Notes: generated by a model not told the origin, from the sequence alone. Counted from the first letter of the stretch, positions 18,332 to 30,231 are shown. The stretch is DNA of 64,000 bases from Acidimicrobiaceae bacterium (GCA_030837965.1 JAUTXP010000052.1:33625-97624), one strand, 5' to 3'. A program made the numbers and translations.

Positions 18332-18910
18332 GTGCGCATCGGGGTTCTGGGCGGCACGTTCGACCCCGTCCACGTTGCCCACGTCTTCGCGGGCGTCAGC
18401 GCCCGTCACGCCCTCGGCCTCGACCGCGTGCTTTTCACCGTCGCCAACGCCCCGTGGCAAAAGGCTGACCGCCGCATCACCAGCGCCGAGGACCGCTTCG
18501 CCATGGTGGCCGCGGCATTGGAGGGCGTCGACGGCCTCGAGGCCAGTCGCATCGAGATCGACAGAGGCGGTCCGACCTACACGGCCGACACCATGGCTGA
18601 CCTGGCTGCGGCCCACCCCGGCGCCGAGCTGTTCCTCATCGTGGGGACCGACGTGGCCGACGACCTCCACACGTGGGAGCGCGTTGACGAGCTGCGGGCC
18701 ACCGCGACCCTCGCCATCGTCAGCAGGCCCGGCGCGCCGCCGGTGCCCATGCCGGGCTGGCGCACGGCGACCGTGGAGATGCCGCTGCTCGACGTGTCGA
18801 GCACCGACCTGCGCCGCTGGGTCGGGGAGGGGCGGCCGGTCGACGGGCTGGTCCCGCCCGGGGCGGTCCGCTTGATCGCGGAACGCGGTCTGTACGCTCT
18901 GACTGGATGA
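18332..18910 (+). CDS. nadD: Nicotinate-nucleotide adenylyltransferase
   Basis: RIGVLGGTFDPVHVAHVFAG; FLIVGTDVADDLHTW; LLDVSSTDLRRWVGEGRPVDGLVP. Confidence 0.95.
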   Translation: MRIGVLGGTFDPVHVAHVFAGVSARHALGLDRVLFTVANAPWQKADRRITSAEDRFAMVAAALEGVDGLEASRIEIDRGGPTYTADTMADLAAAHPGAELFLIVGTDVADDLHTWERVDELRATATLAIVSRPGAPPVPMPGWRTATVEMPLLDVSSTDLRRWVGEGRPVDGLVPPGAVRLIAERGLYALTG

Positions 18911-20148
18911 CGTTGCAGGACGACACGACGGTCGCCGAGGCCCCCGACCTCGACGTCGATGCCATCCACCTTCCTGACGTCACCCGGCGCACCGAGATCC
19001 GTCGGCAAAGGGCCGAGCGGCGTCGGTCCCGTCGCATCCGCAACCTCCGGTACGCGGGCGCCGCCCTCGTCGCGTTGCTGATCGTCGTCCTAGGCGTGGC
19101 GTTGTGGCCGTCCTCCAAACCAGGGCGGGTCTCGACCGCGAAGGGCGCGTCGACGCAAGGCGCGGCCGCCGCCGTCCCGCCCGTGCTGCTCGCCCAACAG
19201 GACTCGACGGGCAAGGCCGTCTCGCTCACCCTGCTGGTCCCCGGCGCGAAGGGCAAGGGCGGCGCCCTCATCCTCATCCCGCCCGGCACCATGACCGAGG
19301 TGGCGTCACTCGGTCTCGAGCCGGTGGGCACATCGCTGGCCCTCGGCGGCGCCCAGCGCCTCGACGCAACCATGGAGAACCTTCTCGGCGTGACCATCGG
19401 CGACGTGCTGGCCCTAGACGACGCCGCTCTGACCGGCTTGGTGCAGGCCGCGGGGCCTCTCACCGTGCGGGTGCCCGAGCGGGTGGAGCAGGTCGACGCC
19501 ACCGGCCGGGTCAACGTGCTCTACGAGCCTGGCCCGCACCGGGTGCCGGCCCAGGACGCGCCAGCCTTTTTGGCCGCAAAGGGGCAGAGCAACGACCTGG
19601 CCCGACTGGCCCGGCACCAGGCCTACTGGGATGCCTGGCTGGCTCGACTGAGGGACCAGCGGTCGGCGGTGCCACAGCAGCCGCCAGGGCTGGCCAAGGC
19701 CGTGAACGCGCTCTTGTCTGGTGGCCCCGACGACGTGGTGACCCGCGTGCTGCCTGTCCAGGCCCTCGGTGCTTCCGGCGAGGACGGCGAGCTGTACCAG
19801 GTCCAGGCCGACGAGCTTCGGCGGATGGTCGGTTCGCTCTTCCCCGGGCCGCGGCCCGGCGCATCCGTGCGCCCCCGGCTGCAGATCCTCAACGGCACTG
19901 GCGCGGTGGGCCTGGCCCAGCAGGTGTCGGACCAGCTCCGGCCCCTCGGCGTGGAGGTCAAGCTGACCGGCAACGCGGGCAGGCTCGACTACACCGAGAC
20001 CCAAGTGGTGTTCTACCGGCGCAGTGACGAGGCTGTGGCCCAGCGGGTACAAAAGGCCTTGGGCGCGGGGCGGCTGGTGTTGAGCCGCAACCCGCTCGAC
20101 GTCGTCGACGTGACCGTCATCGTGGGAAGGGACTACAAGCCGCAGTGA
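18907..20148 (+). CDS. LytR C-terminal domain protein, membrane-anchored
   Basis: Single N-terminal TM; C-terminal RPRLQILNGTGAVGLAQQVSDQLRPLGVEVKLTGNAGRLDYTETQVVFY (LytR_C). Confidence 0.8.
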   Translation: MTLQDDTTVAEAPDLDVDAIHLPDVTRRTEIRRQRAERRRSRRIRNLRYAGAALVALLIVVLGVALWPSSKPGRVSTAKGASTQGAAAAVPPVLLAQQDSTGKAVSLTLLVPGAKGKGGALILIPPGTMTEVASLGLEPVGTSLALGGAQRLDATMENLLGVTIGDVLALDDAALTGLVQAAGPLTVRVPERVEQVDATGRVNVLYEPGPHRVPAQDAPAFLAAKGQSNDLARLARHQAYWDAWLARLRDQRSAVPQQPPGLAKAVNALLSGGPDDVVTRVLPVQALGASGEDGELYQVQADELRRMVGSLFPGPRPGASVRPRLQILNGTGAVGLAQQVSDQLRPLGVEVKLTGNAGRLDYTETQVVFYRRSDEAVAQRVQKALGAGRLVLSRNPLDVVDVTVIVGRDYKPQ

Positions 20149-20164
20149 GCAGCGTGAGCAGCAA

Positions 20165-20563
20165 GTGAGCAGCGACAGCCGAGCAACTCGTTCCGTCGAC
20201 TTGGCCGTCGTGGCGGCCAGGGCCGCATCGGGCAAGAAGGCCGACGACGTGATTGTGTTGAAGGTCGGCTCGGTGCTGGCCATCACCGACGTGTTCGTCA
20301 TCGCCTCGGCGGGCAACGACCGTCTGGTGCGCACCATTGCCGACGAGGTCGAGCGCCAGGTGAAAGAAGCGGGCGGGCCGGGGCCGCTGCGGGTCGAGGG
20401 CAAGGCCGACGCCCGGTGGCTGCTGCTCGACTACGGCGACTTCGTGGTCCACGTGTTCCTGGACGAGGTTCGCAAGTTCTACGACCTCGAACGGCTGTGG
20501 TCCGACGCGCCGCGCGTGGACTGGGAAGAGGGCGCCGCGCCCGCAGTCTCTTCGTCGGCCTGA
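20165..20563 (+). CDS. rsfS: Ribosomal silencing factor RsfS
   Basis: KKADDVIVLKVGSVLAITDVFVIASAGNDRLVRTIADEVERQVKE...WLLLDYGDFVVHVFLDEVRKFYDLERLWSDAPRVDW. Confidence 0.95.
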   Translation: MSSDSRATRSVDLAVVAARAASGKKADDVIVLKVGSVLAITDVFVIASAGNDRLVRTIADEVERQVKEAGGPGPLRVEGKADARWLLLDYGDFVVHVFLDEVRKFYDLERLWSDAPRVDWEEGAAPAVSSSA

Positions 20564-20574
20564 GCCCAGCCCCG

Positions 20575-20605
20575 CCTTCCCACAGGGACTGGCCCTGCGG
20601 GAAGG
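20575..20605. terminator. Bidirectional hairpin terminator between convergent rsfS and the LPXTG-like gene
   Basis: CCTTCCCACAGGG-actgg-CCCTGCGGGAAGG, 13-bp stem with one mismatch. Confidence 0.7.
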
Positions 20606-20625
20606 CGAGACGTGGCATGGCCGGT

Positions 20626-21504
20626 TCAGGCCGCAGCCGCCCGTGACCTGCGCACCAGGAACGTCCCGGTGCCCAGGAGGGCGACAGCCGCCAGCGCCAG
20701 CGTGAGCAAGTCCGCGCCGGCTCCCGTCAGCGGCAGGGCGGCACTGCCCCGAACCGCTTGTGCGCCCATGACCGCGGTGCCCGAGCCGCCCCCGCCCCGC
20801 GTCTCCGCTGAGGCCAGGACTGCGCCGGATGCCGCGCCCGCCGGCGCGATGTCAGCCCGCTCGAAGCCGACGCCCTCGACCTGGGTGACAATGCAGTCCC
20901 GCGAGTCGATGACCCCGTCCCCGTTGGCGTCGACGGCCATCTGGCCGCCTGCGCACTCGGTTGCAGGCTTGGGTGCGTCGTCGGCCGAGTGGCCGCCCGA
21001 CATCTCGGTGCCGCCGACCACAGGGGGCGGCGTATGGGTGGAGCCCGTCGAGCCGGAGCCGGTCGTGCCGGAGCCCGTCGAGCCGGTGCCCGTCGAGCCG
21101 GAGCCCGTCGAGCCCGTGCGGCAACCGGTGTGGGCCGGGTTGGATCGCCCGACGCCATGGTTGCCATCACACTCATAGCCATTGTTGTGGTCAGACCCGC
21201 CGGGCGCCTGGCCCTTGGGGTTCTTGTTGTCGGCCTTGCCGACACAGCCCGCGCAGGGCTTGCCCTTTGCCTCTCCTCCACCGTTGCCGTTGCCCGACGG
21301 CGAGCCGTCACGGGTGCTGTCGTACGACCCGTGCTGGTTGGCGCCGTGACCTGAGTAGTCGGCGTTGGACGCGGGCTGGGGGGAGGAGGTGTCTGTGTCG
21401 TGCTTGGGGGCGGCCGATGCAACACCGGTCAGTAGGAAGAGGCCAACGGCGACTCCGCAGATGAATGTGACGACGCGTCGAAGACTGGTCGTATTGGTGG
21501 ACAC
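20626..21504 (-). CDS. Secreted, LPXTG-like cell-wall-anchored protein with GSTGSGSTG repeats and EF-hand-like loop
   Basis: Signal peptide VVTFICGVAVGLFLLTGVASAA; VDANGDGVIDSRDC; C-terminal LPLTGAGADLLTLALAAVALLGTGTFLVRRSRAAAA. Confidence 0.75.
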   Translation of the reverse strand: MSTNTTSLRRVVTFICGVAVGLFLLTGVASAAPKHDTDTSSPQPASNADYSGHGANQHGSYDSTRDGSPSGNGNGGGEAKGKPCAGCVGKADNKNPKGQAPGGSDHNNGYECDGNHGVGRSNPAHTGCRTGSTGSGSTGTGSTGSGTTGSGSTGSTHTPPPVVGGTEMSGGHSADDAPKPATECAGGQMAVDANGDGVIDSRDCIVTQVEGVGFERADIAPAGAASGAVLASAETRGGGGSGTAVMGAQAVRGSAALPLTGAGADLLTLALAAVALLGTGTFLVRRSRAAAA

Positions 21505-21800
21505 TGCTTGCTCCCGTCCGGTAGAGGAGGCGCAGGATGCGCCTCGTGCTGGGCGGGTCGGTCGCGCCACTCACTCCCCGTGCGGTCTAGGCGCCCGCTT
21601 TGTCTCCGTGCCCCTGGCTGGGGCCGGTGAGGATCGCACGGATCAATGCTTCCCTGTCGGGCCTCGCCGCCGGCTCCGGATGCCGCCGTCGTGATCCGAC
21701 GGTGGATACATCGGTCGACCACTCTCCGTGCTTGAGGAGGATGTGGCCCGATTGGGCCAGGCGTGTCACCGCCCGCCTCTGCGCTCTATGCGGTCGGCCG

Positions 21801-22700
21801 TCAGCCGCCGACGGCGATGGGCGCCTCGTGATGGTCGAGCCACTGGGCCGTAGTGGCATAGCCCTGGTCCACGAGTTTGCGGGAGTGGCGGAAGTCGTCG
21901 TAGCGGAGCTTGCCGGGATCGACTCCGGGCAGGACGAGCAGCTCGACGCCTTCGGGCGGGTCGGCCACCTCGCGCAGGAAACGATGGTTGCGGGCGATGG
22001 AAAAGGACTGCACGAGCACGTCGAGCGGCTTGCGGGGCTGGGGCCGAGGCCGCTCGAAGTTGCCCACGTGGAAGACGACGATGCGGGTGCCGCCCAACAC
22101 CAGGCCCCGGGAGATGGGGACGTTGTCGACGACGGCACCGTCGATCAGCAGGTCGTCGCCGATCTGCACGGGCGGGAAGATGGCGGGAAGGGCGGCCGAG
22201 GCCAGGATGGGGTCGACGACAGGCCCGGTGCTGAACCAGCGGTCGTGGCCGGTGGACAGGGACGTGGCCACCACTTGGAACGGGAGCGGGAACTCCTCGA
22301 AGGTCTGCCAGGGGAGGGTGGTCTCGAGCAGCCTGCGCAGGCCGTCGTTGGGTTGCAGGGAATGGCCTCGGTGGGTGAGCAGGCGCAGGCCGGAGAGGCG
22401 TCCGGCCGGGCAGATCACGTCTTCTTTGATGGCCAGCCAGATGTCGGCCAAACGCTCCATGCCGGTGAGCGAGGGGTCGGCCGCCACCGCGGCCGCGTTC
22501 AGGGCGCCGACGGAGCACCCGACCACCGCGTCCGGGACGATGCCGCGCTCGATGACCGCTTTGAGCATGCCCACCTGGATGGCGCCCAGGTTGCCGCCGC
22601 CGCCGAGCACGAAGACCGTGCGCGACGGGTTGCCCTCGCCGTTGCCGTCTGTTGGCGCCTGGTCGTGTCGGCGCACCCATGGAAGGTGAAGGATCGACAT
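21801..22700 (-). CDS. Patatin-like phospholipase
   Basis: FVLGGGGNLGAIQVGML, VVGCSVGALNAAA (GxSxG), LIDGAVVDNVP (DGA). Confidence 0.9.
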   Translation of the reverse strand: MSILHLPWVRRHDQAPTDGNGEGNPSRTVFVLGGGGNLGAIQVGMLKAVIERGIVPDAVVGCSVGALNAAAVAADPSLTGMERLADIWLAIKEDVICPAGRLSGLRLLTHRGHSLQPNDGLRRLLETTLPWQTFEEFPLPFQVVATSLSTGHDRWFSTGPVVDPILASAALPAIFPPVQIGDDLLIDGAVVDNVPISRGLVLGGTRIVVFHVGNFERPRPQPRKPLDVLVQSFSIARNHRFLREVADPPEGVELLVLPGVDPGKLRYDDFRHSRKLVDQGYATTAQWLDHHEAPIAVGG

Positions 22701-22773
22701 GGGCGTTCCCCTTCTCTGCCCCTGTGTTCGGAGTACGCCCCGCGACCGTTGTCCGGCAATGGCCCGATGTGGT

Positions 22774-22949
22774 CATTTTGGGCGCAGCCCGTGGCTAGTC
22801 CGGGACGCCTTACGCGGGTTCGTGGGGTTCGGACGGCCCCGAGCTGGACGTGGCCGGGCCCGCGTGGTTTTCGCATTTGGGCGCAGTTGACCACCGCCAC
22901 GGTGCACAACTGCGCCCAAATGCCGGCGGGGCCGCGCCCAAATGCCGGG
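22774..22949. repeat. Four copies of a CATTTGGGCGCAG motif, two forming a perfect 16-bp inverted repeat
   Basis: CATTTTGGGCGCAG 22774-22787; CATTTGGGCGCAGTTG 22874-22889; CAACTGCGCCCAAATG 22907-22922; GCGCCCAAATGCCGG from 22934. Confidence 0.75.
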
Positions 22950-22972
22950 CCGCCCCCGCCGCCCTTGCCGGA

Positions 22973-23015
22973 CTGGAGGACATGGACTGCGGAAACCGCA
23001 GTCCATGTCCTCCAG
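22973..23015. repeat. Palindromic element copy 1 (CTGGAGGACAT family)
   Basis: CTGGAGGACATGGACTGCGG-AAA-CCGCAGTCCATGTCCTCCAG, perfect 20-bp stem. Confidence 0.9.
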
Positions 23016-23110
23016 ACGTGCTTGGAGGCGCGCGAAAGCCTGGCGCGGCGGGCCAAAAATCCCTTGGGAGTGTCCCACACGCCGGGTGTCGCACCGACGA
23101 TACTCATAGG

Positions 23111-23401
23111 ATGCAACCCATGGAGATGCCCACCCCCCGGGCCAACATTGTGTTCGGGCAGCGCTTGCGGGCCGTGCGCAAAGATCGGGGCTGGACGCTG
23201 CGCGTCCTGGCCTCGAAGGCCGGCGTGCATTGGACATACCTCGGCCAAGTGGAGCGCGGCGAGCGCAACGTGTCGCTGCTCACCATCCTGCGATTGTCGA
23301 AGGCCTTGGGCATCGACGCAGGCGTGTTGCTCAAGGGCCTGCGGGCCGACGTGGACCCTGGCCATGAGGCCGACCCCGACCAGCCTTCCGACGACGACTG
23401 A
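23111..23401 (+). CDS. XRE-family HTH transcriptional regulator
   Basis: NIVFGQRLRAVRKDRGWTLRVLASKAGVHWTYLGQVERGERNVSLLTILRLSKALGIDAGVLLKGL. Confidence 0.88.
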   Translation: MQPMEMPTPRANIVFGQRLRAVRKDRGWTLRVLASKAGVHWTYLGQVERGERNVSLLTILRLSKALGIDAGVLLKGLRADVDPGHEADPDQPSDDD

Positions 23402-23498
23402 GCCAACCAGGCGGACGCGCAATGCGGACGGGCAGCGCAGGCCTGTCAGTGCGGGCGGACAGTGCGCCACCGCCGCTGGCAAGCCGCACGGCGGGGAG

Positions 23499-23571
23499 TG
23501 GAGCTGATGAGAATCGAACTCACGACCTCTTGCATGCCATGCAAGCGCTCTGCCAACTGAGCTACAGCCCC
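23499..23571 (-). tRNA. tRNA-Ala (anticodon GGC)
   Basis: GGGGCTGTAGCTCAGTTGGCAGAGCGCTTGCATGGCATGCAAGAGGTCGTGAGTTCGATTCTCATCAGCTCCA folds as a cloverleaf; CCA not encoded. Confidence 0.96.
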
Positions 23572-23721
23572 GAAGGACGATCAAGATAGCAGCCCCCGTC
23601 GGCGCCCCTCAGACCCGTATGAACCGCCACGGCGCCGCCAATCACCGCCCACGGCGCCCCCCGACGCACCCCCTTCCAATCCAGCCGGGACGCTTCGGCC
23701 GCATCACTACCATCGGCGGCC

Positions 23722-26139
<2,418 letters not shown>

Positions 26140-26143
26140 CCGC

Positions 26144-26614
26144 ATGCCGTTGACTGTGGTCGTCGTGGACGACGAGCCCATGATCCGCGACCTGCTCAGG
26201 CTCAGGCTGCGCCTCGACGGTCGGTTCGCCGTGGTCGGCGAGGCCAACGACCCCGACCACGGCCTCACCCTGGTTCAAGACCATCGCCCCGACGTGGTGC
26301 TGCTCGACGTGCACCTGGCCGAGGACTCCGGCCTGCGCGTGCTGGAGGCCATGGCGGCCCGGTCGCCCGACACCAAGCTGGTGGTCTTCAGCGGAGCGGC
26401 CCAGCCCGAGATGGTCGAAAGGGCCTATCGACTGGGCGCCCACCTCGTCGTGGAGAAGCTGATGAATTCGGACGCGCTGGCCGACGCCATGGCCGCGCTG
26501 TGCACCGCTGGGGGTGCGCCGAGTGACGGCGCCGACAACCCCCGTGAGTCTTTGGGGAAAGAAGCCCGGCATCCGGTAACCGGCCCTGAGGCGAGGCAGT
26601 CGGAGCCACCGTGA
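26144..26614 (+). CDS. Stand-alone response regulator receiver protein
   Basis: TVVVVDDEPMIRDLLRLRL...PDVVLLDVHLAEDSGLRVLEAM...KLVVFSGAA...RLGAHLVVEK. Confidence 0.9.
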   Translation: MPLTVVVVDDEPMIRDLLRLRLRLDGRFAVVGEANDPDHGLTLVQDHRPDVVLLDVHLAEDSGLRVLEAMAARSPDTKLVVFSGAAQPEMVERAYRLGAHLVVEKLMNSDALADAMAALCTAGGAPSDGADNPRESLGKEARHPVTGPEARQSEPP

Positions 26615-28254
26615 CCACTCTCGTCTCCCGCATCCAGCGCGCCTCGGCGCGTCCCACCGGTGTGACCTTCATCAGCGGAGAGTCCCAGCAGCGGGTGACG
26701 TGGGGCCGGTTCCACGAGGAGGCCACCGCCATGGCCGGCGCCATGCAGGCGCGTGGCGTGGCCCCCGGAGACCACATCGCCCTCCTCGGCCCCACGACCC
26801 GGCCGCTCGTCACCGCCATCCAGGCCGCCTGGTTGACCGGCGCGACAGTGGTGGTGCTGCCGCTGCCCATGCGGATGGGGTCGCTCGAGGAGTTCGTCCT
26901 GCAGACCCGCGCCCGGATGGCCAGCGCCGACGTCACCTTGGCCGTCATCGACCCTGACCTGGCCCCGTTCATCGAGCCCGTCGCGGGCGACCCGCCGATG
27001 GTGCTGTTGTCAGACCTGTCGCAACGAGCGGATGCGTCCCGCTACGAGGAGCCCAAGCTGGGCGGGGACGACCTGGCCGTGCTCCAGTTCACCAGCGGGT
27101 CGACGGCCGATCCCAAGGGCGTCATGCTCCCGCACCGCACGATCCTGGCCAACCTCGACGGTGCCGCGGCCGCGGCCCAGCTCGACCCCGACGACGACGT
27201 GCTCGTGTCCTGGCTGCCGCTGTACCACGACATGGGCCTCATCGGCCTGCTGACCCTGCCCATGGTCACGGGCACGGAGCTGGTGTTGGCCGCGCCGCAG
27301 GACTTCCTCGCCGCCCCGGTCCGCTGGATGGAATGGATCAGCCACTTCGGCGGGACCGCGACGGCGGGGCCCAACTTCTCCTACGCGCTGGCCGCAAGGG
27401 CGCTGACCCGCTCTCCCCAGTTGGACCTGTCTCGTTGGCGCGTCGCCCTCAACGGGGCCGAGCCCGTCAACCCCGCGACCATGGCCGCCTTCTTGGAGGC
27501 GGGCGCCCGCCACGGCTTCCGACCGGGTGCCGCCTTCCCCGCGTTCGGCATGGCCGAGGTGGCCATTGCCGGAACGTTCCCGGAGCCCATGTCCGGCATC
27601 AGGATCGACACCGTCGACCGCCACTCGCTCGAGTCCGAGCACTACGCCGCGCCGGTGGCGGTGGACGATCACCACGGCAAGGCCTTCGCCCTGTTGGGAA
27701 GGCCCGTCCCCGGCTTGGAGATCCGCATCTGCGACCCGGCCACCGGGCAGGTGCGGCGCGAGCGCGAGGTGGGTGAACTGGAGATCAGGGGCACGTCGGT
27801 GACGCCGGGCTACTACAAGCGCCCGGAGGCCACGGCCGCATCGTTCCGAGGCGACTGGCTCCGCACGGGCGACCTGGCCTACACGGTCGACGGCGAGCTG
27901 GTGGTGTGCGGGCGCATCAAGGACGTGATCATCGTGGGCGGGCGCAACGTGTTCCCCGAGGACGTGGAGCGGGCGGCCGAGGCAGTGGACGGGGTTCGGG
28001 CGGGCAACGTGATCGCCTTCGGAGTGGAGAGCAACCGAGGCCGCGAGGGCGTCGTCGTGGTGGCCGAGACCAAGGCCGACGACCCGACCTGCGTGCGCTC
28101 GGCGCTGGCCGAGCGGGTGCGCGAGACAGTCGGCCTGCCCCCGCGGGAGATCGTGCTGGTGACGCCGGGCAGCCTGCCCAAGACATCGTCGGGCAAGCTC
28201 CAGCGCTCGCTCTGCAAGCAGCGCTACTTGGGCTCGGAGCTCCAGCTCGCCTGA
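26611..28254 (+). CDS. Fatty acyl-AMP ligase / AMP-dependent synthetase
   Basis: LQFTSGSTADPKGVMLPH; WLPLYHDMGLIG; WLRTGDLAYTVDGELVVCGRIKDVIIVGGRN; KTSSGKLQR. Confidence 0.92.
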   Translation: MTTLVSRIQRASARPTGVTFISGESQQRVTWGRFHEEATAMAGAMQARGVAPGDHIALLGPTTRPLVTAIQAAWLTGATVVVLPLPMRMGSLEEFVLQTRARMASADVTLAVIDPDLAPFIEPVAGDPPMVLLSDLSQRADASRYEEPKLGGDDLAVLQFTSGSTADPKGVMLPHRTILANLDGAAAAAQLDPDDDVLVSWLPLYHDMGLIGLLTLPMVTGTELVLAAPQDFLAAPVRWMEWISHFGGTATAGPNFSYALAARALTRSPQLDLSRWRVALNGAEPVNPATMAAFLEAGARHGFRPGAAFPAFGMAEVAIAGTFPEPMSGIRIDTVDRHSLESEHYAAPVAVDDHHGKAFALLGRPVPGLEIRICDPATGQVRREREVGELEIRGTSVTPGYYKRPEATAASFRGDWLRTGDLAYTVDGELVVCGRIKDVIIVGGRNVFPEDVERAAEAVDGVRAGNVIAFGVESNRGREGVVVVAETKADDPTCVRSALAERVRETVGLPPREIVLVTPGSLPKTSSGKLQRSLCKQRYLGSELQLA

Positions 28255-28616
28255 TTCACGCGCGCCTCCAACTGGGAGCGCAACAGCGTCTGCACTCGGG
28301 CCACGACCAGCGAAGGGGTCGTGGCCCGAGTCGCGACCAGCACGAAGGGGATCTGGCCGGTCTCCGGGTCGGGGCGCAGGTCGATGACCAGCTTCTCGAC
28401 CGCGTCGTCGTCCATGGCCGAGTCCACCACCACGCCGGCCAGCCAGCCGTGGGCGATGCGGTCCTTGGCCTGGGCCGCCGAGGCCAGTTGCTCGGCGACG
28501 ATCCCGGCCTCGTGCAAGGCCCAGGCCAGGTCCCAGCGATCGCCGACATTCTCGCCGACGACCAGTATGGGTCGGTTCTTGGGGTCGCTCACGGCGTGTA
28601 CTAGGACGGTTGACAT
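28224..28616 (-). CDS. Receiver-like domain protein of unknown function
   Basis: RPILVVGENVGDRWDLAWALHEAGIVAEQLASAAQAKDRIAHGWLAGVVVDSAMDDDAVEKL; receiver-like pattern without the acidic pair. Confidence 0.55.
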   Translation of the reverse strand: MSTVLVHAVSDPKNRPILVVGENVGDRWDLAWALHEAGIVAEQLASAAQAKDRIAHGWLAGVVVDSAMDDDAVEKLVIDLRPDPETGQIPFVLVATRATTPSLVVARVQTLLRSQLEARVNQASWSSEPK

Positions 28617-28624
28617 CCGCGGCA

Positions 28625-29305
28625 ATGACGCGGCGTCTCCGTATCCTCGATCCGGTGCGACGACCCGTCCGGGCGCTGATGGCCCTCGCCTTGGCGTTGG
28701 CCGCCCCGGCGCTCGCCGCGTGCCACAAGGGCGACTCGGCCAAGCCCCGTCCCCCGGCCCGCTCGACCAGCACCACGGCCGTCCCCCAGGTCACGGTGAC
28801 GGCCGCATCCGTGGCCGTCGAATCGATGAAGGCGGACGTGGCCAAGCTGCCCGACGACGTGCGCGACGGCGTGGTCGCCACCTTGAACGCGTGGGTGGGC
28901 ACGGGCGTGGTCGCGCCGCTGTTGACGGGCCAGCCACCGGTGGGCCTGGATGCCGTGTTCACGCCCGCGGCCCTGGCCCGTTTGGTGCCGGGCAGTCCTG
29001 ACCGGGCCTCCCTCTTGGAGGACACCCGGCCCGGAGAGGGCGTGGTCCAGCCCGAGAAGGCGGCAGTGTCGTTGACCGGGCTGGTGGGGGAGAAGGGCGA
29101 CGTCGGGCTGGTGACGGCCGGGCTGGACGTGTCCGTCGTCTTCGTCAGCGCGGCCGGGGGCTCGTTGCGGATCGCCCGCACCGGCGAGGTGGTCCTGGTG
29201 CCCATGCCCGGTGGGTGGCGGATCGACAGCTACGACGTGGGCACGGCGCGCGACACCCTCCCGCCGCCGCCCGCCACCACCACGACCGGGAAGAAGAAGA
29301 AGTGA
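28625..29305 (+). CDS. Hypothetical lipoprotein
   Basis: ALMALALALAAPALAACHKGD lipobox; Thr/Pro-rich tail ending KKKK. Confidence 0.7.
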   Translation: MTRRLRILDPVRRPVRALMALALALAAPALAACHKGDSAKPRPPARSTSTTAVPQVTVTAASVAVESMKADVAKLPDDVRDGVVATLNAWVGTGVVAPLLTGQPPVGLDAVFTPAALARLVPGSPDRASLLEDTRPGEGVVQPEKAAVSLTGLVGEKGDVGLVTAGLDVSVVFVSAAGGSLRIARTGEVVLVPMPGGWRIDSYDVGTARDTLPPPPATTTTGKKKK

Positions 29306-30231
29306 GACGTGCTGGCCGCTCGCGGTCGCGTTCGTGGTCGCGGTGGTCTGTGGCCGGCTTGCTGTTGGCGGGCGTGTTGGCCGTGGGCGGCGCGCCTCTG
29401 GCATGGGCCGCGGCCCAGACCCCGCCGGTCATCGAGGTGCACAAGGTGGACGAGGGGCACTTCGCGCCCCACCCTGGCGAGCCCGTGTTCATGCTCGCCC
29501 TCGGCATCGACGGGCGGGCGGGCATCGACTCGGACCGGGCCGATGCCATCCACATCATCGGCGTCAACCCGGGTGCGGGGTCGGCCGTGATCCTCAACAT
29601 CCCGCGTGACACCTATGTCGACATCCCAGGGCACGGCCGGTCCAAGATCAACGACGCCTTCACCTTCGGCGGCGCCGATTTGCAAGCCCAGACGGTGAGC
29701 AGGCTCACGGGCGTTTCCATCCGCTTCGTGATCACGACGACGTTCGCGGGCTTCCCCCGCATGGTGGACGAGTTGGGCGGCCTGCCGGTGGGCGTGCCCT
29801 TTGCGATGAACGACAAGTTCTCGGGCGCCAACTTCCCGGCCGGGATCGTGCAGATGAACGGGGCCCAGGCCTTTGCCTTCGCCCGCAACCGCCACATCCC
29901 CGACGGCGATCTGGCCCGCACCCAGGACCAGGGCGCGCTGATCATCGCCGCCCTGTCCAAGCTTCGGGGCCAGGGGGTTGGCGCCAATCCCTCGCGCACG
30001 TTCAAGGCGCTGGCCGTGCTGGGGCGCAACTCACGGCTTTCAGGGGTCGGGCTGGTCGACCTCTACAACCTGGGCAGGCTGGGCCTGTCCATCGACCCGG
30101 CCCGGGTGCGCAACGTCACCATGCCCGCCACCATCGGGATGGCGGGCAGCGCGTCCGTGGTCTTCGTGGCCCCGGCCGCAGGCAGCCTCTTCGCCGACTT
30201 CCGCGACGACGCCCTGCTGCAAGCGCACTAG
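29302..30231 (+). CDS. LytR-CpsA-Psr (LCP) family protein
   Basis: RADAIHIIGVNPGAGSAVILNIPRDTYVDIPGHGRSKINDAFTFGG; FARNRHIPDGDLARTQDQGALIIA. Confidence 0.92.
   Translation: MRRAGRSRSRSWSRWSVAGLLLAGVLAVGGAPLAWAAAQTPPVIEVHKVDEGHFAPHPGEPVFMLALGIDGRAGIDSDRADAIHIIGVNPGAGSAVILNIPRDTYVDIPGHGRSKINDAFTFGGADLQAQTVSRLTGVSIRFVITTTFAGFPRMVDELGGLPVGVPFAMNDKFSGANFPAGIVQMNGAQAFAFARNRHIPDGDLARTQDQGALIIAALSKLRGQGVGANPSRTFKALAVLGRNSRLSGVGLVDLYNLGRLGLSIDPARVRNVTMPATIGMAGSASVVFVAPAAGSLFADFRDDALLQAH

Noticed and set aside
20146-20180. GTGAGCAGC triplication at the rsfS start as a possible phase-variable start
   Set aside because: Short imperfect repeats; no evidence for slippage and the start is consistent with overlapping gene ends.
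21590-21800. Possible ~60-aa minus-strand ORF (TRLAQSGHILLKHGEWSTDVSTVGSRRRHPEP...) or structured RNA downstream of patatin
   Set aside because: No RBS, homology or convincing structure; too weak to call.
21600-23507. 635-aa plus-strand ORF across patatin, intergenic repeats and the XRE gene
   Set aside because: Runs antisense to patatin and out of frame through the XRE gene and palindromes; no domain recognised.
27010-29205. 731-aa minus-strand ORF antisense to the acyl-AMP ligase and lipoprotein genes
   Set aside because: Low-complexity antisense frame; the sense genes have clear motifs.
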